NCBI GenBank assembly: GCA_002394365.1
Contig: DGTQ01000007.1
Location: 62,001-126,000 of the forward strand
Direction of reading: 5' to 3'
Source: Prevotellaceae bacterium UBA4332
GTDB taxonomy: Bacteria; Bacteroidota; Bacteroidia; Bacteroidales; Bacteroidaceae
Length of the DNA: 64,000 nucleotides
A model generated the notes under the pieces. That model saw only the letters and a list, made by a program, of their open reading frames with translations. It was not told the DNA's origin and did not search any database. How positions within the stretch are numbered: the stretch's first letter is position 1; every line of letters begins with the position of its first letter. Below are positions 1 to 7,245 of this stretch, piece by piece. Both the position numbers and the translations under genes were made by a program.

Positions 1-167
1 TCTGTAATGCTGTAATACTTTGACTTAAAGGTTGGAGCCTTAATGCGTGACATAATGGCATCATAAACCTGCTGATCCCAGCCTTCAGCTTGAGCAGAAG
101 TATTTACCATCATGAGGGCAAACACTACGGCAAACAAGCGTAATGAATTGAAAAGAGTCTTCTTCAT
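1..167 (-). CDS. Probable GH28 polygalacturonase, N-terminal part only
   Basis: Only the first 55 codons lie in the window; the rest runs off the left edge. The start is the ATG at 167-165, followed by a clear Sec signal peptide (MKKTLFNSLRLFAVVFALMM, then cleavage near SAQAEG). The mature start contains YDAIMSRIKAPTFKSKYYSI, the kind of segment that precedes the 'D-x-GA-x-x-DGKTDN' strand at the beginning of Bacteroidetes GH28 pectinases. The family assignment rests on this short stretch alone. The pectate lyase at 21.3 kb and the rhamnogalacturonan lyases at 26-31 kb make a pectin role more likely. It could also be another exported protein with a beta-helix fold. Confidence 0.5.
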   Translation of the reverse strand, partial: MKKTLFNSLRLFAVVFALMMVNTSAQAEGWDQQVYDAIMSRIKAPTFKSKYYSIT

Positions 168-225
168 AGAAAAATTTATTCAGTTTTTAGTTATTATTTT
201 TCTTCACTCTATGTAGCCAAAGGAA

Positions 226-258
226 TAAAAAAAGCGTCGTCCTTACTGAGACAACGCT
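226..258 (-). terminator. Intrinsic terminator downstream of tRNA-Gln
   Basis: The arms 233-240 and 251-258 pair over 8 bp (one G-U) around a 10-nt loop. Read on the minus strand the hairpin is followed by a run of seven T. It sits 15 bases beyond the tRNA 3' end. Confidence 0.75.
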
Positions 259-272
259 GATCCTCTTACTTG

Positions 273-343
273 TTGGGATACCCGGATTCGAACCAGGAAA
301 GGCAGGACCAGAATCTGCAGTGTTACCATTACACCATATCCCA
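273..343 (-). tRNA. tRNA-Gln (anticodon CTG)
   Basis: On the minus strand the sequence starts TGGGATA and ends TATCCCA, giving a full 7-bp acceptor stem. The D arm is GTGT...ACAC, the T loop is GGTTCGAATCC, and the anticodon loop reads TTCTGGT, so the anticodon is CTG (codon CAG). CCA is not encoded. One anticodon-stem pair next to the loop is A-C rather than Watson-Crick, which is not unusual in this family. It is a single-gene transcript with its own promoter and terminator. Confidence 0.9.
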
Positions 344-364
344 ATACTTTATCTTTTTCTGGTG

Positions 365-396
365 CAAAGGTACTGCTTTTACTTGAAACCACCAAA
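365..396 (-). promoter_or_regulatory. Bacteroidetes-type promoter of tRNA-Gln
   Basis: Read on the minus strand, TTTG (396-393) is followed after 20 bases by TACCTTTG (372-365). This matches the Bacteroidetes primary sigma consensus TTTG-N19-21-TAnnTTTG. The tRNA 5' end lies 22 bases downstream. Confidence 0.8.
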
Positions 397-482
397 TTTT
401 TTCTCGTTTTTTTGCTCCCTTAGGCACAAAATAACCACTTTTGGCACGGTTTATCCCATATATGGTGGCACAAACATGACAC

Positions 483-540
483 AATGACACTCTTTGGCAC
501 ATGCAACGTGTGTCATTACCCTTTGGCACAAGGTTTGTTT
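483..540 (+). promoter_or_regulatory. dnaK control region: inverted repeat plus sigma54-like element
   Basis: A perfect inverted repeat, AATGACAC (483-490) and GTGTCATT (510-517), is followed at once by TTTGGCACAAGGTTTGTTT (522-540). The latter has GG and GT dinucleotides at the spacing of a sigma54 -24/-12 element (consensus TGGCAC-N5-TTGC), with T in place of the last C. No clean TAnnTTTG box is seen between 344 and 626, although AAGGTTTG at 530-537 is one mismatch from it and is the alternative reading. The word GGCAC recurs five times between 423 and 529. The inverted repeat could be an operator or an activator site. Confidence 0.4.
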
Positions 541-626
541 CGAGGGGGAGCGTGGACTTTTCACAGCCACACATTAATATATAATATAAGTATAAACGAA
601 AAAACAAAACTAAAAACAATACAATT

Positions 627-2576
627 ATGGGAAAGATTATTGGTATCGACCTTGGCACAACAAACTCTTGTGTCGCAGTTTTTGAAGGCAATGAGCCTGT
701 AGTAATTGCTAACTCTGAGGGTAAGCGTACTACGCCTTCCGTTGTAGGCTTCGTAAAGGATGGTGAGCGTAAGGTAGGCGACCCTGCCAAGCGTCAGGCT
801 ATCACCAACCCTAAGAACACCGTGTTCTCTATCAAGCGTTTCATGGGTGAGACCTATGACCAGAGCTCTAAGGAGGCTACGCGTGTTCCTTATACAGTAG
901 TAAACGAGAACGGCTACCCACGTGTTGACATCGACGGACGTAAATATACTCCGCAGGAGATTTCAGCTATGGTGCTTCAGAAGATGAAGAAGACCGCTGA
1001 GGACTACCTCGGACAGGAGGTGACTGATGCTGTCATCACCGTGCCTGCCTACTTCTCTGACTCACAGCGTCAGGCTACAAAGGAGGCTGGTCAGATAGCA
1101 GGTCTCAACGTTCAGCGTATCGTCAACGAGCCAACAGCTGCTGCTCTTGCTTATGGTGTTGACAAGGCTAACAAAGACATGAAGATTGCAGTCTTCGACC
1201 TCGGTGGTGGTACTTTCGATATCTCTATCCTTGAGTTTGGCGGTGGTGTGTTTGAGGTACTCTCAACCAATGGTGACACACACCTTGGCGGTGACGACTT
1301 CGACCAGGTAATCATCGATTGGCTGGCTAACGGTTTCAAGGCTGACGAAGGTATCGACCTCACCAAAGACCCAATGGCTATGCAGCGTCTGAAGGAGGCT
1401 GCCGAGAAGGCAAAGATAGAACTGTCAAGCTCTACAAGCACAGAAATCAACCTGCCTTACATCTCAGCAGAGGGTGGCGTGCCAAAGCACCTCGTAAAGA
1501 CCCTTACCCGTGCACAGTTCGAGCAGTTGGCTCACGACCTCATACAGGCTTGTCTCGTACCTTGCCAGAACGCTATGCGCGATGCAGGCCTCTCAAACAA
1601 CGAGATTGACGAGGTAATCCTCGTAGGTGGTTCAAGCCGTATCCCTGCCGTTCAGACTCTCGTAAAGAACTACTTCGGCAAGGAGCCTTCTAAGGGCGTT
1701 AACCCAGACGAGGTGGTTGCAGTGGGTGCTTCTATCCAGGGTGCCATCCTTAACAAGGAGTCTGGTGTTGGCGACATCGTACTGCTCGACGTTACTCCTC
1801 TTACCCTCGGTATCGAGACTATGGGTGGCGTAATGACAAAGCTTATCGACGCTAACTCAACAATCCCTTGCAAGAAGTCTGAGACCTTCTCTACCGCAGT
1901 GGACAACCAGACTGCCGTTACCATCCACGTTCTGCAGGGTGAGCGTCCAATGGCAGCACAGAACAAGTCTATCGGTCAGTTCAACCTCGAGGGCATCGCA
2001 CCAGCACGCCGTGGCGTACCACAGATTGAGGTAACATTCGATATCGACGCCAATGGTATCCTCAACGTATCAGCTAAGGATAAGGCAACAGGCAAGGAGC
2101 AGCAAATCCGCATTGAGGCTTCGTCAGGTCTCTCAGAGGAGGAAATCAACCGCATGAAGGCAGAGGCAGAGGCTAACGCTGAGAACGATAAGAAGGAGCG
2201 CGAAAAGATTGACAAACTCAATCAGGCAGACTCAATGATATTCTCTACCGAGAACTTCATGAAGGACAATGCCGACAAGATTCCTGCTGAGGACAAGCCA
2301 GCCATCGAGGCTGCCATCCAGAAACTGAAAGATGCCCACAAGGCACAGGACATCGCCGCTATCGACGCAGCTACCAACGAGCTCAACACCGTAATGCAGG
2401 CTGCAAGTCAGAAGATGTACGCTGCAGGCGCACAGCCAGGCGCAGGTGCTCAGGCTGGTCCAGACATGGGTGGTGCAGGCTTCAATGCAGGTGCTGGAGC
2501 ACAGGCAGGCCAGAACAATGGCTCTTCTTCTGCACAGCAGGGCGCTGAGGACGCAGACTTCGAGGAGGTGAAGTAA
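627..2576 (+). CDS. dnaK: Molecular chaperone DnaK (Hsp70)
   Basis: ATP-dependent cytosolic Hsp70 that binds exposed hydrophobic segments and works with DnaJ and GrpE, neither of which is in the window. The 649-residue protein has the three actin-fold ATPase signatures: IGIDLGTTNSCVAVFEG at residues 5-21, the DLGGGTFD segment near 191-198 and ILVGGSSRIPAV near 331-342. The substrate-binding domain follows, then a Gly/Ala/Gln-rich disordered tail ending in EEVK. Length and order are normal. The ATG at 627 directly precedes the conserved N-terminus. The gene stands alone: tRNA-Gln lies upstream on the other strand and a terminator follows. Its upstream region carries unusual regulatory signals, listed separately. 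Confidence 0.98.
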   Translation: MGKIIGIDLGTTNSCVAVFEGNEPVVIANSEGKRTTPSVVGFVKDGERKVGDPAKRQAITNPKNTVFSIKRFMGETYDQSSKEATRVPYTVVNENGYPRVDIDGRKYTPQEISAMVLQKMKKTAEDYLGQEVTDAVITVPAYFSDSQRQATKEAGQIAGLNVQRIVNEPTAAALAYGVDKANKDMKIAVFDLGGGTFDISILEFGGGVFEVLSTNGDTHLGGDDFDQVIIDWLANGFKADEGIDLTKDPMAMQRLKEAAEKAKIELSSSTSTEINLPYISAEGGVPKHLVKTLTRAQFEQLAHDLIQACLVPCQNAMRDAGLSNNEIDEVILVGGSSRIPAVQTLVKNYFGKEPSKGVNPDEVVAVGASIQGAILNKESGVGDIVLLDVTPLTLGIETMGGVMTKLIDANSTIPCKKSETFSTAVDNQTAVTIHVLQGERPMAAQNKSIGQFNLEGIAPARRGVPQIEVTFDIDANGILNVSAKDKATGKEQQIRIEASSGLSEEEINRMKAEAEANAENDKKEREKIDKLNQADSMIFSTENFMKDNADKIPAEDKPAIEAAIQKLKDAHKAQDIAAIDAATNELNTVMQAASQKMYAAGAQPGAGAQAGPDMGGAGFNAGAGAQAGQNNGSSSAQQGAEDADFEEVK

Positions 2577-2613
2577 GCATGTAAGTTACAATAACAGATT
2601 ATATAAAAAGAGT

Positions 2614-2646
2614 CCCGCATAACTTAATGGTTATGCGGGGCTTTTG
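2614..2646 (+). terminator. dnaK terminator
   Basis: Perfect 10-bp stem (2614-2623 with 2630-2639) and a 6-nt loop, followed by GCTTTTGCTT. It begins 38 bases after the dnaK stop codon. Confidence 0.85.
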
Positions 2647-2738
2647 CTTATTACCGCTGTTTCTGCTTATATTATTTGCATGTTGCTATCGTTATTGTAT
2701 ATTATTCCGTTTTTGTATATTATTAGTGTTATTGCATG

Positions 2739-3125
2739 TTACTGCTGTTCTTTGATTATTTCGATAATCTCTAAATCTGCTGGCAACCATTTTACGTTGT
2801 TCAGCTCATCTCTTGTGAGCCACAGGGCTGCCTCGTGCTCATTCAGTCTTAACGACTCCTTCTGTAGGGAGCACAGATAGCAGTGCATAGTAAGATGAAA
2901 GGTGGGATAGTCATAATCTACGGTGCAGAGGAATTGGTCTATGCTTATCTCTGCTGATAGTTCCTCTCGTATTTCTCGCTTCAAGGCCTCTTCTGGTGTT
3001 TCGCCCTGCTCCATCTTGCCTCCTGGAAACTCCCACCAGTCTTTCCACTCGCCATAACCCCTCTGGGTGGCAAATATCCTGTCGTCTTTGCTTATTATAG
3101 CTGCTACTACCTCTATCGTTTTCAT
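2739..3125 (-). CDS. mutT: Nudix hydrolase, MutT-like (8-oxo-dGTP diphosphatase)
   Basis: A 128-residue Nudix protein of MutT size. MutT removes oxidised nucleotides such as 8-oxo-dGTP, giving monophosphate and pyrophosphate, and so prevents transversions. The Nudix box occupies residues 36-58: G36-x5-E42-x7-R50-E-I-R-E-E, with Ser in place of the usual Gly after EEL. The preceding EWKDWWEFPGG matches the substrate-recognition strand of MutT proteins. It is transcribed towards dnaK and has no close partner. The upstream segment carries one copy of an 80-bp direct repeat that includes a possible minus-strand promoter box. The exact substrate is inferred from the family. Confidence 0.85.
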   Translation of the reverse strand: MKTIEVVAAIISKDDRIFATQRGYGEWKDWWEFPGGKMEQGETPEEALKREIREELSAEISIDQFLCTVDYDYPTFHLTMHCYLCSLQKESLRLNEHEAALWLTRDELNNVKWLPADLEIIEIIKEQQ

Positions 3126-3282
3126 ACTATTCTCTTTTCCGTCTCCTTCCTTATACAGCTCTTACGAATTGTGGTAAAATCGGGTGGTGCATGCGCCAGT
3201 CTATGCTCCACCATTCAGTGCCCGCGACTCCCTTAGCCCGTCCAAGACAATATGTGAAACCCACTTCACACAATCCTGCAAC

Positions 3283-3637
3283 TATCAATACCATCCAATT
3301 CATCTTATTACTTAGTCTCAATCTTATTATTAAACATCTCCTGCAAAGGTAAGTATTTTTCTTGTTCTGTCATGACAAGTGTTATAATCCTATAATTTCG
3401 TGAAAAAACAAGCGGAAAGTGGTAAAATTATGCTGTTTCCGCTGATTTATTAACGAAATAATCGGATTCATTGTATCATTTTTGGACTATTTAGCTTCAT
3501 TCTACAGAACAAACTCAGACGAAAACTTGCAAAATAACGCAGTTTCCGCTCTAAAATATCAATACCATCCAATTCGTCTTTTTTTCTTATGCCTCAATCT
3601 TATTATTAAACATCTCTGCAAAGGTAAGTATTTTTCT
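3283..3637. repeat. Two copies of an ~80-bp direct repeat (3283-3362 and 3557-3637)
   Basis: The two copies share their first 20 bases, a central stretch around CTCAATCTTATTATTAAACA and the end CTGCAAAGGTAAGTATTTTT, with small differences between. They are separated by 194 bases with no supportable gene. Each copy contains CAAAGGTA, which is a TACCTTTG promoter box on the minus strand. Copy 1 could serve mutT; copy 2 directly abuts the end of the gene at 3641. The interval looks like a duplication of a promoter-bearing segment. Confidence 0.75.
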
Positions 3638-3640
3638 ATA

Positions 3641-4399
3641 TCAAGGAACCTTCCTAATTATGCCATTTCTCTTTTCAGGATTAGCATTATATTTTACATC
3701 ATCAATTGTCTTCAAATTTTCTTGTCCTATTTGAACATAATAACAAAAAAGTGGAAAATCATCAGATATTACATATCCATGATCATCTTTCTTTATTTTC
3801 TCTCTTAACTCGTTGTATTTATCCGATGTTTCAAGACCTTGCCTTATTGTTGACATAATGGTATAATTTTCATCATACCTTTCAAGTTCGATAATATATG
3901 GAATTGAATTTTTACCTTCAAGAACTGATTGATTCATTAGTTCATTTGCACATCGTAAAGGTCCTGGAATAAGTTCAGGGGTTCCACCTTTGTTTTTTTT
4001 AATCAGACTCCGAATCAAAATTCCACCATAATTTTTTTCATTAGAATCAAAGCATATGTCTATACCACTATAGTGCCAAAATAGTGATCCTGCCTTGCGG
4101 CAACGCTTATAAGTACAAGAATAAAAAGACGATTCCACTTCCTTTTCCTCTTTTTTACCTTTATCAATTACCTTAATAACTCTTTCCTTCGCTTTTTCAT
4201 TTTTATAGTAAAATTCTATTTCAGTTAAGTAGTACTTAGTACCATCAGGTTCTGGACCAAATACTATAGCAACATTACCAAGCAAATACTTCGCAACCTT
4301 ATCAAAGAACTTCTGAAACTCAGATATTTCAATAAAATCATTCGGATTCATTTTGGTAGTAGCAAGGAACTTTTCAAAGTTGTTTTTTACATCCTTCAT
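3641..4399 (-). CDS. Unknown protein, possible distant AAG-type DNA glycosylase relative
   Basis: A 252-residue soluble, Lys/Glu-rich protein without signal peptide or membrane segment. The order of motifs recalls the 3-methyladenine glycosylase AAG/MPG family. YYLTEIEFY near residue 55 is like the 'RIVETEAY' strand. LFWHYSGIDICFD near 107 is like 'AYVYLIYGMHFCLN'. YGGILIRSL near 125 is like 'GAVLIRALEP'. GPLRCANELM near 145 is like 'GPGKLCRALG'. The glutamate of TEIEFY would be the catalytic residue. This is a by-eye comparison and the rest of the protein does not obviously align. The gene follows the repeat-rich secreted protein on the same strand after 13 bases, so they may be co-transcribed. 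Its function is otherwise unknown. Confidence 0.5.
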   Translation of the reverse strand: MKDVKNNFEKFLATTKMNPNDFIEISEFQKFFDKVAKYLLGNVAIVFGPEPDGTKYYLTEIEFYYKNEKAKERVIKVIDKGKKEEKEVESSFYSCTYKRCRKAGSLFWHYSGIDICFDSNEKNYGGILIRSLIKKNKGGTPELIPGPLRCANELMNQSVLEGKNSIPYIIELERYDENYTIMSTIRQGLETSDKYNELREKIKKDDHGYVISDDFPLFCYYVQIGQENLKTIDDVKYNANPEKRNGIIRKVP

Positions 4400-4412
4400 A
4401 GTTTGTTAATAT

Positions 4413-4826
4413 TCAAAAGAGATTAAAGAAAAACAAAACGGCAGCATATTTGGTGTTTATCCCACTAACCGTACCTATTCTCATATTGTTATTGTTGCGT
4501 ATGGCACCATCATAGCTGATTGTACCAAGACGCATATTGTTATTATCACGTACTACGCCATCAGAACTGATTGTACCCAATCGCATGTTATTCTTGTCTC
4601 TGATAGTGCCGTCCTTCTCGATAGAGCCAAGTTTCATGTTGTTACTGTCCCTGATGGTTCCGTCTTCGGAGACCTTTCCAATACGTATATTATTGGCATT
4701 ACGAACTGTGCCGTCTGACTCAACCTTGCCAAGCAGCATATTATTGTTGTCGCGGAAAGACTGAGCATATCCAGAACTTGCCACAAACAGAAACATCAAT
4801 AATGCGATAATCAATCTATACACCAT
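4413..4826 (-). CDS. Secreted protein built of five DG-x-x-R-x-x-NNM-x-x-G repeats
   Basis: A 137-residue protein with an N-terminal signal peptide ending near SSGYAQS. The mature part is a tandem array of 17-residue units of the form DGTIRDxNNMRLGxISx, five copies in a row, followed by a short hydrophobic end AAVLFFFNLF. The regular Gly/Asn spacing suggests a small beta-solenoid or stacked beta-hairpins. I do not recognise a function. The minus-strand box TAATTTTG lies a few bases ahead of the ATG, so the transcript has almost no leader. The gene below it (3641-4399) is only 13 bases away and may share the transcript. Confidence 0.75.
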   Translation of the reverse strand: MVYRLIIALLMFLFVASSGYAQSFRDNNNMLLGKVESDGTVRNANNIRIGKVSEDGTIRDSNNMKLGSIEKDGTIRDKNNMRLGTISSDGVVRDNNNMRLGTISYDGAIRNNNNMRIGTVSGINTKYAAVLFFFNLF

Positions 4827-4891
4827 GTTGCAAAATTACAAATTATTTCTGATAATACAATATTAAAATGGTAAAATAGGGACATGTTACA

Positions 4892-6199
4892 CTAGTTCGA
4901 AAGGTAATAGCGTTTTTTTATGTTCCAAGTAATACAATGGAGTGCTCCACCATTTTTAGCTATATCTCTCATTCGGAAACCTCGTACTTCACATTCTGGA
5001 TTAGCCTCGCGGATATACCTTAAGGCTTGTTTGTCTTCGGGTATTCCAAAAGTTGGTACAATAATCTTACTTCCCACTTGAAGATAGTTGATATAAGCCC
5101 AATTGAAATCGCTATTTGGATTTGGTACGTCAAAAAGCATTTCTGTCACCTCGAATCCTACAGCCTCCAAGCGGTATCTGATTTCATCTGCTTCTTCAGG
5201 AAAAAAATCTCGATGATTGGACATTAAGACTCTATTATCGCCAGCCCAATGTATAAGGCCGTCTGCATGTCCATAAACATCAGCATTAGGCTTCTGTGGA
5301 TTATCACAATGCCAAGGCAGGAAAATAACCCTAGAATCAAGAACATGACTTATGTAATCACAAAAATCCGGGTCATATTTCTCCTTCCCGTTTTCTTGGA
5401 ACACTTTATCCGTGAGCACCAAATGCTCTGCACACGTTACAATGTTTCCGCCATCAAACGTTATATCATATTGTTCCTTATTACAATGATTAAGGATTCC
5501 TTCCGCAATAGCATATGAATCTGTGAGATAATCTTCTCCTGAATCTTTCAGGTAGTCTGGATTGTAATTGTAAACGATGAAGCGGTCATCAGATATCTGA
5601 ATGGGCATATAATCACGAATCCAAATATCTTTCGTACCCTCGATCTCACCCCATTCAATATCCATCTCATTGAATATTTTGGTAAGCCGTGAATAGGTTC
5701 TGGGATAGAATTCTTTCAATTTATCGGAGATATACACGAAATTAGTCATGGTATCATTAAAGTTATCGACTGGAATACTAGACAAGCTTGGCAATAACTC
5801 TTTAAGATGACGTTCCTGTTTCTTAATCTCCTGACGGAGTCGCTCAGCCTCTTCGTAACTGTGGGGAACAACCACTTCGCTATCATCAAGAGTCGCTCCA
5901 GGAATTTGTTCAATCCAGTCAAACATAACATTCACGATGGTTGCAATCTTATCTAGTGAAAAGATAATATGTTCCTTTTGCAACCAATTAGAGATAGATC
6001 TGGCTGCGGAATTGAAATCTGGCCAACCGCCATAGCCAACTTCAACATTCCAGTAATTACCAAACGCATCATCAATGGCATCCCAAATAACATCTGAGAG
6101 TTCGAAATCAATTCCGTTTAATACCACTTTATGCATCACTTCTGAAGAAAATGCTCCTGGTGCTTTGGGGTCTAATAGATACTTTTCCATACATGACAT
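4892..6199 (-). CDS. Agmatine deiminase / PAD_porph family protein with N-terminal extension
   Basis: Guanidino-group-modifying enzyme of the agmatine deiminase fold; the family hydrolyses agmatine to N-carbamoylputrescine and ammonia in the putrescine route. The catalytic part covers about residues 150-435: DIWIRDYMP near 190, DGGNIV near 248, the His of GHADG near 310 and the nucleophile Cys of ALHCITW near 420. Residues 1-150 are an extra region, rich in Trp and acidic residues (YWNVEVGYGGWPDF) and ending in a likely coiled coil (EEAERLRQEIKKQERHLKEL), not part of the usual ~350-residue enzyme. No signal peptide. A TATCTTTG box (minus strand, 6224-6217) places the transcript start just ahead of the ATG. 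The substrate could differ from agmatine. Confidence 0.75.
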   Translation of the reverse strand: MSCMEKYLLDPKAPGAFSSEVMHKVVLNGIDFELSDVIWDAIDDAFGNYWNVEVGYGGWPDFNSAARSISNWLQKEHIIFSLDKIATIVNVMFDWIEQIPGATLDDSEVVVPHSYEEAERLRQEIKKQERHLKELLPSLSSIPVDNFNDTMTNFVYISDKLKEFYPRTYSRLTKIFNEMDIEWGEIEGTKDIWIRDYMPIQISDDRFIVYNYNPDYLKDSGEDYLTDSYAIAEGILNHCNKEQYDITFDGGNIVTCAEHLVLTDKVFQENGKEKYDPDFCDYISHVLDSRVIFLPWHCDNPQKPNADVYGHADGLIHWAGDNRVLMSNHRDFFPEEADEIRYRLEAVGFEVTEMLFDVPNPNSDFNWAYINYLQVGSKIIVPTFGIPEDKQALRYIREANPECEVRGFRMRDIAKNGGALHCITWNIKKRYYLSN

Positions 6200-6216
6200 A
6201 TTTTAAACTTCGAGTG

Positions 6217-6224
6217 CAAAGATA
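6217..6224 (-). promoter_or_regulatory. -7 box TATCTTTG of the deiminase gene
   Basis: CAAAGATA on the plus strand is TATCTTTG on the minus strand, matching TAnnTTTG. It lies 18 bases upstream of the start codon at 6199, so the leader is only about a dozen bases. Confidence 0.6.
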
Positions 6225-6496
6225 GAACGATTTTACTGTCAAGCCAAATTTTTAGAGCAGAAAATCACATTACCATAACAATCGTTAACATACTGATATT
6301 TAATTATTTAAATGTAGTTTTTGTATAATAATATACAGGGGTATACCCCTGTTAAAATTATAATTAAATATATGCGGAGAAATGGCGATTTACATTTTTT
6401 AAGACCCCTGTTTCTATGTTAGAAGAGTTTATTTTCTCCAAACAATGGGGAGAAAAAGTATAGAAAAATGGATTTTACGCCATTTCAACATCCTAA

Positions 6497-6880
6497 CCTC
6501 CCTAAATAGGCGTTGAGCCCAGTGTTTATGCGCCTTCACGATAGGGAGGTTGACTTTCCAAACCTCCCTTCAACCTCCCTTTAACCTCCCTTAGACCTCC
6601 CTTGAAGACTATAATTAAAGACAACATAGACAACATAAAACAACTATAAGAGGTCAGTTCAGCAAACCTGCAGAACTGGTTTTATTTAATATCATTTTGG
6701 CAAGTTTGCCAAAATACAAAGATAACGTTGAACAGAGTTGTTCGAGTTATATTTATCAAAAAAAGGAGGTATTAGGGAGGTGTAAGGGAGGTGTAAGGGA
6801 GGTGTAAGAGAGGTGTAAGAGCCCTACCTCCCTATGCTCAGCCCAGTAACCATGCGGGATAAGGTGGAATTAGGGAGGTT
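6497..6880. repeat. Inverted tandem-array element, locus 1 (11-bp units)
   Basis: Four 11-bp units beginning CCTCCCTT run from 6563 to 6606. Between 6764 and 6818 the inverse-orientation units GGGAGGTGTAA repeat four to five times. The array pair encloses about 160 bases holding an 18-nt palindromic hairpin (TTTTGGCAA-GT-TTGCCAAAA). Further single ACCTCCCT / AGGGAGGT pairs bracket two similar ~60-bp segments at 6493-6552 and 6823-6882, both containing AGCCCAGT...ATGCG. An inverted AAATGG...CCATTT pair lies just upstream (about 6466-6485). The whole 6200-7245 interval has no supportable gene. Confidence 0.8.
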
Positions 6881-7038
6881 GCTCACGAAAAACTTATGGT
6901 TTTTCGTGAAATTAGAAATTAATAAATTAGAAATTAGTAATTTTTTCCTCTTTTTTCAGCATTTTTTCATGCTACTGCAAAACATTGAAAATCAAAAGTT
7001 TTCTACAGAAGATAAATACTTCTCGCAGAGGGGCTGCT

Positions 7039-7143
7039 TCTGCATGCAGAACTAATGGCTCTGCGTGTAGAACTAATGGTTCTGCGTGTAGAACTAATGG
7101 TTCTGCAGCCAGAACTAATGGTTCTGCAGCCAGAACTAACGCT
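7039..7143. repeat. Five 21-bp palindromic tandem repeats
   Basis: Five consecutive 21-bp units (7039, 7060, 7081, 7102, 7123) share TCTGC-n4-AGAACTAATGGT. Each junction forms the hairpin GCAGAAC-TAATG-GTTCTGC or a one-base variant. The array ends 60 bases before the promoter of the flavoprotein gene. Not CRISPR-like: there are no unique spacers. Confidence 0.9.
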
Positions 7144-7180
7144 TCTGTCAGCTGAGCCCTACGTTAAATCCTGGCAAAAC

Positions 7181-7212
7181 CTTGCATGATTTTAGTTATT
7201 ATCGTAACTTTG
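7181..7212 (+). promoter_or_regulatory. Promoter of the flavodoxin-family gene
   Basis: CTTG (7181-7184) and, 20 bases on, TAACTTTG (7205-7212). The start codon is 33 bases after the -7 box. Confidence 0.7.
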
Positions 7213-7245
7213 CACAGAGATTTACAAAAACATTAACGCAATATT

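Noticed and set aside
3482..3808. 108-codon plus-strand frame
   Set aside because: A/T-rich, overlaps the 3' end of the 3641-4399 gene and covers a direct-repeat copy; no protein features.
6834..7055. 73-codon plus-strand frame between locus 1 and the 21-bp repeats
   Set aside because: A/T-rich, ends inside the repeats, no promoter at its start.
7039..7143. CRISPR array
   Set aside because: The 21-bp units follow one another without unique spacers, and no cas genes are present. The same applies to 54850-54937.
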